Shown here: in pieces, positions 57,942 to 64,000 of the stretch
Layout: every line of letters begins with the position of its first letter
How positions within the stretch are numbered: position 1 is the stretch's first letter
From: Histomonas meleagridis
Taxonomy: Eukaryota; Parabasalia; Tritrichomonadida; Dientamoebidae
DNA length: 64,000 nucleotides
Direction: 5' to 3'
Assembly (NCBI GenBank): GCA_020186115.1
Contig: WSYJ01000157.1
Span: 434,001-498,000 of the forward strand
Made by a program: the position numbers and the translations under genes
The notes under the pieces: generated by a model
Told to the model about the DNA's origin: nothing
Seen by the model: the letters and a program-made list of their open reading frames with translations, nothing else
Databases searched by the model: none

Positions 57942-60014
57942 TCAATTTCCAGGCTTCGGGATTGCGATCAAACGGTCTTCTTGCTCGCCTTTTATTGATT
58001 CAATTAGCTTCGGCACGTCAGGTGGTGTGTTCATTGGGTTTGGTTGCGACGTTATTTGTGATATATTAGCGTTTGGAGGGGCGAATAACTTATTCATTTC
58101 AGGAAGTAATTGAGACTTATCATTGTCAACTGGGATAATTGGAGGCAAGTCAATGCAACGCACAGTTTTACTTCCATCTTTTCCAGCCAACAAAATTTGT
58201 TGAGGTACCATGTTGCTCATTGGCGACATCGTAATGTTACTAATTGAGGGCATTAAGGGCTGCATCATCGGCATCATGTTACCAATAGGCGGCGATGGGT
58301 ACTGCATTGGCGGTATCTGCACGCATTGCGCTAGTTCATCGAATTTGAATTCTTTGGTCGGAATGTTGGTCATCTTCACACATTGCGGCATTTGCTGGAG
58401 CGGCATTTGATTCAACATTTGTGGCAGTGATGGAAGCATCCTAAAATATGAATCGGAGGGATCATTCGCACAGTCGTCCATGTTCTGAAGTACAACAGAT
58501 GGGAAAGTGTATGAGGAATTTGAGGAAAGATCGTCTTTGGTGTCGCCAGCTGAAGATGGTTCTTTGCATTGCTTGGGCGGCGGCATCGTTGGTGGTATTT
58601 GCTGCATCATTTGTTGTATTTGCTGCATCTGCTGCATCATCTGCGGAGTCATCGGAGGCACCATTGGAGGCATCATGGGCATTTGTGGTGGAAAAAATTG
58701 TACATTAGGACTTTGCTTGTTCTTGCCGTCTTTTGAAGATGCTTCTTTGGATTGCATTGGCTGCTGCATCATTGGCATTTGTTGCATCATTGGTGGCATC
58801 ATGGGCATTTTAGGCATCATTGGATACATCATAGGAGGCATCATTGGCATTTGCTGCATCATTTGTGGCATCATTGGAGGCATCATGGGCATTTGTGGTG
58901 GAAGAAATTGTACATTAGGACTTTGCTTGTTCTTACCGTCTTTTGAAGACGCTTCTTTGGATTGCATTGGCTGTTGCATCATTTGTGGAGTCATAGGCAT
59001 TTGCTGCATCATTGGCATTGGTTGCATCATTGGATACATCATCGGAGGCATCATTGGCATTTGCTGCATCATCGGAGGCATCATTGGCATTGGTTGCATC
59101 ATTGGATACATCATCGGAGGCATCATTGGCATTTGTGGCATCATGGGCGACATCATCGGAGGCATCATGGGCATTTGTGGAGGAGGAACTTGTGCATCAG
59201 GACTTTGCTTGTTCTTGTCGTCTTTTGTTGATTTATCAGAAGAACGTTCGCATTGTTGCATCATGGGCATCTGCTGCATCATTGGATACATCATAGGAGG
59301 TGATTTGGGAATCGTTTTTGGATCCATTCCCTCCGGCCATACAATCACTTGAAGTCCTTCTGGCGTTTCTGTGATCTGCTTGTTTCCTATGATCTTTGTT
59401 GTTTCATTTGTTTGGAAATGTGGAATTTGAAATTGCATTTGAGGATATCCATAAAGTTGGAATGGAAATGTTGAGCTGGCGGGTGTGGTGAGAAAAGACT
59501 GCATTACAGCAGACTTTTCTATTGTGGGCTGGAGTGCTTTGGCTAAGTTTTCCACTTTTCCATCATCAAGATCAGGTAGAGTATCACGTATTGTGGATGA
59601 TATAGAATTGTGAACAGCAGATTGCCACTCTGAGTATGGGAGTTTTGTTGGGGTGGATGGACTTTTTGTTGATTCTTCATTTTTCGATGAATGATCAGAA
59701 CTTTTCATGTCTTCCTTGGGTGTTGTGTCAGAAGCCTTTTGTTCACCACTATGGATAATTTCGTTACGAAGACCAAAGGTTTGATTTCCTCCTAGTTTTT
59801 CTCCTTTTGAGCCAAATCCTGATGTTTTAGAACCGATTTTTGACTGTAAATCTTGTAGTGCAGGTTTGGTAGGCATTATCTGTTGTTTTTGTTGTGCTGA
59901 TGAATTCGTTGATCCAAATGGTGAACTAGGACGAGGTGGAGTTGTTTGAAAAGGGTTTGATGTTTTGCTAGGGATAGCGAATATGTTGGTGCCACCAAAC
60001 ATGTTACTCGTCAT
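57942..60014 (-). CDS. Met/Pro-rich low-complexity protein with FG/NPF motifs
   Basis: 690 residues from ATG 60014 (MTSNMFGGTNIFAIPSK); the longer GTG-initiated frame was dropped because an Inr-like TCATTTT lies just upstream of this ATG. The N-terminus has GFG, FG and NPF dipeptide motifs and basic patches, recalling nucleoporin or endocytic adaptor low-complexity regions. A short helical segment (residues about 125-170) is followed by long runs of M-P-M-M-P-P-M, organised as three repeats of about 60-65 residues, each headed by SKDGKNKQSPNVQF or a relative. The C-terminus is mixed Pro/Met/polar. No catalytic domain. Probably a disordered scaffold or RNA-granule type protein; function unassigned. 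Confidence 0.75.
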   Translation of the reverse strand: MTSNMFGGTNIFAIPSKTSNPFQTTPPRPSSPFGSTNSSAQQKQQIMPTKPALQDLQSKIGSKTSGFGSKGEKLGGNQTFGLRNEIIHSGEQKASDTTPKEDMKSSDHSSKNEESTKSPSTPTKLPYSEWQSAVHNSISSTIRDTLPDLDDGKVENLAKALQPTIEKSAVMQSFLTTPASSTFPFQLYGYPQMQFQIPHFQTNETTKIIGNKQITETPEGLQVIVWPEGMDPKTIPKSPPMMYPMMQQMPMMQQCERSSDKSTKDDKNKQSPDAQVPPPQMPMMPPMMSPMMPQMPMMPPMMYPMMQPMPMMPPMMQQMPMMPPMMYPMMQPMPMMQQMPMTPQMMQQPMQSKEASSKDGKNKQSPNVQFLPPQMPMMPPMMPQMMQQMPMMPPMMYPMMPKMPMMPPMMQQMPMMQQPMQSKEASSKDGKNKQSPNVQFFPPQMPMMPPMVPPMTPQMMQQMQQIQQMMQQIPPTMPPPKQCKEPSSAGDTKDDLSSNSSYTFPSVVLQNMDDCANDPSDSYFRMLPSLPQMLNQMPLQQMPQCVKMTNIPTKEFKFDELAQCVQIPPMQYPSPPIGNMMPMMQPLMPSISNITMSPMSNMVPQQILLAGKDGSKTVRCIDLPPIIPVDNDKSQLLPEMNKLFAPPNANISQITSQPNPMNTPPDVPKLIESIKGEQEDRLIAIPKPGN

Positions 60015-60027
60015 ATTCAATTTGGGA

Positions 60028-60034
60028 AAAATGA
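60028..60034 (-). promoter_or_regulatory. Initiator-like element
   Basis: TCATTTT on the minus strand, with the A 18 nt before ATG 60014. It fits TCA-Y-W-Y-W and supports that start over the upstream GTG. Confidence 0.45.
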
Positions 60035-60371
60035 AGTTTACACCAACAATAACTGCAGATTCAATTGAAACATAACAATGCCGAAATAAACGTCCGACCA
60101 CTTGGCAAGTGATTGGCACTTTTTAATGCAGGAGGAAATGTGAACTTTTTCAATTACATTCACTTTTGAGAACTTTATATCTGAATTGACCAGATGGAAA
60201 AGCGAGTGGTGTAAAGCAGACGTTAAAATGAGGGAACATGGGTTCGATCGTAATACGTTAAAAAATGGAGCTGATTCATCAATTTCAGAATGATTTAAGC
60301 ATGCATAAATGCACACTATTTGTAGCAATTCAATAGAAAAAAAAAAAATAAAAACTTTAATTTTTATTTTA

Positions 60372-62111
60372 TTAGTTGGATGAAAGATCCTTTTTCTTGG
60401 AAAACTTTCCTTTTTTCCATAGAACAATTATAACAATGATTATTACAATCACTACAATTACCAAAACCACCATTCCAATAATAAGTCCAATATTAATGTT
60501 CGATATTTTTACTATTGTTTCTCCTGGGTATTTGTTATTAAAGTGAATATTTTCTTTATTACCTATCTCTTCCCAATTTTTACTTGTTTTATACGTCACA
60601 TTAATTGTTTCATCACTTATTATGTAAATTTCAGGAAAGTTATCAGTTGAAGTAACAATAGTAAAGTTAACTTCTGTTACATGAATATTAATTCTTTGAT
60701 AATTATTTAAAATTATTTGTGCGCCATTAACTATAACACAATTATTTTTAATTTCTATTTCATTAACATTGCAATTATCAATTGTTATTGATTTCCCTTT
60801 AAGAAAATTATGTGTAGCTTTAAGTGAATCTGTATCTGTTACTATATCATTTGCAGATAATTCATTTGGTGAATAAGAACCAATGAATGTTATGCCTATC
60901 ATTTCCAAATCCCATAAATTGATAGCAGTTATATTTGAGAAACCAAGATATAAATGATAAAGCTTTGTTTTTGTATGTTGGCTATCATCTATCTGATTTA
61001 CTTTATTATTTTTTATTATCATTCCAGATGCATCATTAGTTTTAATTAAATGATTTTTTTTTAAAAATGCTGAAGGTTCAATCGATGGAATATCTGTATT
61101 AATATCATGTCCAAAATAAACAAGAATTATATTGACATCATCTCCTTCAACTAATCCATTTAAATTGGATATTCCTCTAGAAAATGTCATTCTATTATAT
61201 TCTCTTGGACAATCTTCATCATATGAACCTGTATATGATACGCAAATATAATTCTTAAAGCAATCAATTGTCCAAAATTCATATTCAATATATTCCGAAG
61301 TTGTCCAGTTTGGATTAGAAATTGTAACTTTGTATCTTGAATCAACTGATATATTTGCTTCGTTTATATCAATTACGATCATTTTATCATAACAATATGA
61401 TTTGGATGTAATTGGTATTCCATTCTTCGTTACTTCTCCAATTGTACCTGATGGAAAACTTTCGTTAGAATGAAAAGATAAACGTTTGCGAAGAAGACGT
61501 AAAGGCACAGGGCCTGGTGGCGGATAAGCATAATATCTTTCAGTTTGTGATGAGTTTTTATAAACATCCATAACACGTTGAACTGTTAATGTGTCATATA
61601 TTCCAACCGCAAATTGGATGATTTCTGGGGTGAACATCCATACACGATGTCCAACACCAATATCATATGCATCTTCAATCAAATGATCGATGGCATCTTG
61701 CGGTGTATCACTTCCTTTCCGAAGATTTGATCGACGAAGAGCAAAAAGTCCATCGTCAAGACAACACTTTGTACATTTTGGGATGTAGTGATTAAATATG
61801 TTATTTTGATACATAGCAACAGCACCTCTTTGGGAAGCGAGTTGAAGTTCTTCTCGTTCATAAGTAACTGATTTAAGACCAACAAAATTTCGATAAAAGT
61901 TTGTACGGCGTTCAGTATCATCAACAGCTTCTGGATTCATTGTGCCAAGATCACATGAACTGGAATCTGTCGGTGGTTTCCATGCCCATCCAGAATGTGC
62001 AATGTATTGAGATTCCATCATTGAGCATACTTCTTCATTGGTTCGTTTTTGAAGACGCTCAAGAAGTTCTGGCATGTAAGAATTACAAAAGCAAGTCAAC
62101 AACACCAACAT
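60372..62111 (-). CDS. CAP/SCP-like surface protein with C-terminal membrane anchor
   Basis: 579 residues. Leader MLVLLTCFCNSYMPE (signal peptide), then a CAP-like region of about 170 residues: MNPEAVDDTERRTNFYRNFV and GLKSVTYEREELQLASQRGA are typical of the CAP start (helix alpha1 N-x-x-R-x-x-x-G-L-x-x-V), followed by VGHRVWMFTPEIIQFAVG. A long beta-rich region with N-x-S/T sequons follows, then a transmembrane helix near the end (GLIIGMVVLVIVVIVIIIVI) and a short Lys-rich tail. CAP proteins are common secreted or surface proteins in trichomonads. The CAP assignment is by pattern, without alignment. Confidence 0.75.
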   Translation of the reverse strand: MLVLLTCFCNSYMPELLERLQKRTNEEVCSMMESQYIAHSGWAWKPPTDSSSCDLGTMNPEAVDDTERRTNFYRNFVGLKSVTYEREELQLASQRGAVAMYQNNIFNHYIPKCTKCCLDDGLFALRRSNLRKGSDTPQDAIDHLIEDAYDIGVGHRVWMFTPEIIQFAVGIYDTLTVQRVMDVYKNSSQTERYYAYPPPGPVPLRLLRKRLSFHSNESFPSGTIGEVTKNGIPITSKSYCYDKMIVIDINEANISVDSRYKVTISNPNWTTSEYIEYEFWTIDCFKNYICVSYTGSYDEDCPREYNRMTFSRGISNLNGLVEGDDVNIILVYFGHDINTDIPSIEPSAFLKKNHLIKTNDASGMIIKNNKVNQIDDSQHTKTKLYHLYLGFSNITAINLWDLEMIGITFIGSYSPNELSANDIVTDTDSLKATHNFLKGKSITIDNCNVNEIEIKNNCVIVNGAQIILNNYQRINIHVTEVNFTIVTSTDNFPEIYIISDETINVTYKTSKNWEEIGNKENIHFNNKYPGETIVKISNINIGLIIGMVVLVIVVIVIIIVIIVLWKKGKFSKKKDLSSN

Positions 62112-62318
62112 ATGACATGGAAACAGCCTGAAACCTTTTTACCACAATTTTTGTGTGCGCTTGGAAAAAATAACTTTTTAATAGAAAACAGGTCAGATTT
62201 CAAAGCTTGACAAAATTGAATTCATTTAAAAAGCCAATTGCCACTTTTCTTGTATCGAAATTGGTTACTGAAATTTTGTGTTATTTAAATAATAAAGTCA
62301 AAAAAAAATTCATTTTGT

Positions 62319-63800
62319 TTACAAAGGCAGTTGACGGAGCTTCTCTGTTGTGTTAAACATTTCCACACCATACAAATTCATTGGTTTCGGTGGGCCTTGT
62401 CTCCATCTGTCAGTCCACACTCTTGAATATTTACAATCTGGACAAGGTGTTCCATAAGCCATTGGAGAGAAGAAAGCGTAAGACAAGAAACACACCAAAG
62501 CGACTGCTGCAATTACTCCATATTTATGTTTCATACTAAACATATTATCCAAAATCGTCACTAAGTTCATAATACCGAACATTAAAGGAATTAAATAATG
62601 ATATAAAAACATAGTTCTTGGGACCAAAATAAATGGAAAATATGAAACCGCCCAACCCCAAGTAAAAAGTGCGTTCCGATAATCGGGCACCCTAAACGGA
62701 GCCAGAATGACCGTTAAGACGATGCCGATGAAAACAAACCAATACAAAAGTGGATTCGCCATACAATTTATCTCTCTGCTAACGTTGTCAGAGTAAAAGA
62801 AAACCCATCGATCCATGAAGAGCGGCCAATTAATGGGTTGAGATTCTGATATATGAGGAATAGCACTACGCATGTTGACACCATTCATAACCTCGTTCCA
62901 ATTTAAGATTCGAATTATTAATGGAGATCGAATCATGCGATCGCCCCAATAAGTGTAATTAAGTTTTTGTCGATCAAATATAGTATGTTGATGTTGTTGT
63001 TGTAAGTAAAAACTGTTATATCCTGTGTATGGCGTTATTATGAAATGAATGACCCAAACTCCATATAAAACTGAAAACGCAGGAACTAATAGCGAAAGTG
63101 CCCGCTTAATAATAGAAACAATTGATGGAAATGTGCGGAATATCCAAACAATTTGTGTGATGCCATCAACCGCAAGAAGTCCTAATGCGGTATATTTGCA
63201 TGAAAATGCACACCCAAGTGTAATGCCATCAATAAGAGTATTAATAAAGGTTGGTCGGACAAGAAAATGGCATAGAGCAAAAATATGAAGAGCTACAAAA
63301 AAGTGAAGAATTCCATCAGATAATATAAACTTTCCTTCTACTATAAGTGAGATATCAGATGTGAGAATAAGTCCTATCATAGCTGAAGAAAAAGTAGATA
63401 ATGAAAGACAACGAGCTGCTGCAAATAAAAGTGGTGAAGTCATTGCAGAAAAAATTGCTGGTGTAATACGTTGACTAACATAAAATAATTCGTTGATCCC
63501 ATAAGGTTCTCCAAATTTAGATGCATACTCGATATCACCTTTATATTGTGTAGCTTTCGCGATTCCTGCCATTATCATTTTACCAAGTGGTGGGTGAATA
63601 TCAAAGTGAAATTCATTTTTGATGTACCAGCTTGAAAAATTACCAAAATGAACTTCATCGAAAATTACTTGATCTGGTTCAGCAATCATCCAAAGTCTAG
63701 TAAAGAGAGCAACAAAACTAACAATTACTATTACAAAGCAATCGCATGTGTTGAATAAAGACTCTTTTTTCTTATCTGTGTCTTGTTGTTCGCATTGCAT
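62319..63800 (-). CDS. Protein O-mannosyltransferase (PMT family)
   Basis: ER multispanning enzyme transferring mannose from dolichol-phosphate-mannose to Ser/Thr. 493 residues with many hydrophobic helices. The catalytic first-loop motif is present: IFDEVHFGNFSSWYIKNEFH and DIHPPLGKM, with the Asp-Glu pair. GCAFSCKYTALG and the C-terminal four-helix region (NPLLYWFVFIGIVLTVILAP) also match PMT. Eukaryotic PMTs usually have about 750 residues with three MIR repeats in the large luminal loop. Here that loop is short and I see no MIR domain, so this is a compact or reduced member. Start ATG 63800 is preceded by a good Inr. Confidence 0.88.
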   Translation of the reverse strand: MQCEQQDTDKKKESLFNTCDCFVIVIVSFVALFTRLWMIAEPDQVIFDEVHFGNFSSWYIKNEFHFDIHPPLGKMIMAGIAKATQYKGDIEYASKFGEPYGINELFYVSQRITPAIFSAMTSPLLFAAARCLSLSTFSSAMIGLILTSDISLIVEGKFILSDGILHFFVALHIFALCHFLVRPTFINTLIDGITLGCAFSCKYTALGLLAVDGITQIVWIFRTFPSIVSIIKRALSLLVPAFSVLYGVWVIHFIITPYTGYNSFYLQQQHQHTIFDRQKLNYTYWGDRMIRSPLIIRILNWNEVMNGVNMRSAIPHISESQPINWPLFMDRWVFFYSDNVSREINCMANPLLYWFVFIGIVLTVILAPFRVPDYRNALFTWGWAVSYFPFILVPRTMFLYHYLIPLMFGIMNLVTILDNMFSMKHKYGVIAAVALVCFLSYAFFSPMAYGTPCPDCKYSRVWTDRWRQGPPKPMNLYGVEMFNTTEKLRQLPL

Positions 63801-63806
63801 TTACGA

Positions 63807-63859
63807 TGTATGATAACCGTTTATTCGATTCAATTTTTGTCAAGAAGCACTGTCACTTT
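63807..63859. promoter_or_regulatory. Bidirectional promoter with two initiator elements
   Basis: Minus strand: TCATACA (63813-63807), A(+1) 10 nt before the PMT ATG. Plus strand: TCACTTT (63853-63859), A(+1) 10 nt before the ATG at 63865. Both match TCA-Y-W-Y-W and give the very short leaders usual in trichomonads. Confidence 0.6.
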
Positions 63860-63864
63860 TCATA

Positions 63865-64000
63865 ATGTCGATCCTTGGTGGAGGCGAACAAGCAAGCACA
63901 GAACAAGAAGAGCAACCACAAGAACGGACACCCAACTTAGGAAGGCTTAAAGCAAATCCAAGGGCTCGTGGACGTCGTGATAAAGTAAAATTTTTCGACT
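63865..64000 (+). CDS. 5' end of an unknown gene (runs off the window)
   Basis: ATG, then 45 open codons reading MSILGGGEQASTEQEEQPQE and a basic RARGRRDKVKFFD. Polar, disordered-looking N-terminus; no family recognisable. The well-placed initiator element and start support a real gene. Confidence 0.6.
   Translation, partial: MSILGGGEQASTEQEEQPQERTPNLGRLKANPRARGRRDKVKFFD

Noticed and set aside
58210-59352. Plus-strand ORFs of up to 281 codons rich in Gly, Ile and Cys or in His
   Set aside because: Antisense shadows of the Met/Pro codon runs of the minus-strand gene.
1-64000. tRNA and rRNA genes
   Set aside because: Scanned by eye for the GGTTCRANYCC-type T-loop with a matching acceptor stem; hits such as 60240 and 24120 lack the rest of the cloverleaf. 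A covariance-model search was not possible.

Overview
The window is eukaryotic nuclear DNA from a parabasalid (trichomonad) flagellate. Tritrichomonas or a close relative is most likely, but the species is an inference. The support is a strongly AT-rich, compact genome with almost uninterrupted ORFs; an axonemal-type dynein heavy chain and a Fused/STK36-like kinase (motile flagella); BspA-type leucine-rich-repeat proteins; ankyrin proteins with the N-terminal domain common in trichomonads; and several starts preceded by a trichomonad-like initiator (TCA followed by Y-W-Y-W).

Layout. 0-6 kb: 3' half of a dynein heavy chain, then a 26-copy 20-bp minisatellite. 6.4-8 kb: decayed gene pieces. 8-12.4 kb: coiled-coil protein, an unknown protein with a frame break, a CDK-like kinase and a NOT2/3/5-family protein. 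12.4-13.7 kb: AT-rich gap holding a possible MITE. 13.7-15.9 kb: an ankyrin gene whose repeats are separated by AT-rich spacers. 16.3-29.9 kb: PP2A B56 subunit, a second ankyrin gene with 17- and 18-nt inserts, UBA2, Asterix/PAT10, a kinase relic, 14-3-3, V-ATPase subunit E, and a surface protein with a repetitive N-glycosylation-rich stalk. 30-40 kb: Prp3, an unknown protein, HMG box, secreted EndoI-type nuclease, STK36-like kinase. 40.4-46.3 kb: a scrambled zone with ankyrin and BspA relics, an atypical Rab-like GTPase, its recent broken duplicate lying on the end of the BspA gene, and an aminotransferase relic. 46.7-53.3 kb: NSA2, proteasome ATPase Rpt3, a large TRP-like membrane protein, a BET-like bromodomain protein. 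53.6-57.6 kb: two more spacer-split ankyrin genes facing each other around a dead GTPase. 57.9-64 kb: Met/Pro-rich protein, CAP-like surface protein, protein O-mannosyltransferase, and the start of one more gene.

Main discovery. At three loci, on both strands, nearly every ankyrin repeat is its own exon-like block (usually exactly 96 nt). Blocks are separated by an AT-rich spacer that falls at the same codon position each time. Of 25 spacers, 17 are exactly 74 nt even though their sequences have diverged; most change the reading frame or carry stops. Seventeen of 25 also hold a Gly codon (GGA or GGT) exactly 17 nt before the next block. A fourth ankyrin gene (18.3-19.7 kb) has in-repeat inserts of 17 and 18 nt directly after the same Gly, and they resemble the last 17 nt of the 74-nt spacers. 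The blocks are stop-free, and the two larger genes have proper starts and stops, so removal of the spacers from RNA is the simplest reading. Yet the edges, bracketed by in-frame stops, do not show GT-AG or the trichomonad intron motifs I know. This may be an undescribed class of short introns, or another RNA-level removal system. RNA-seq would decide.

All coordinates and lengths were counted by hand from the sequence; no alignment or database search was run.
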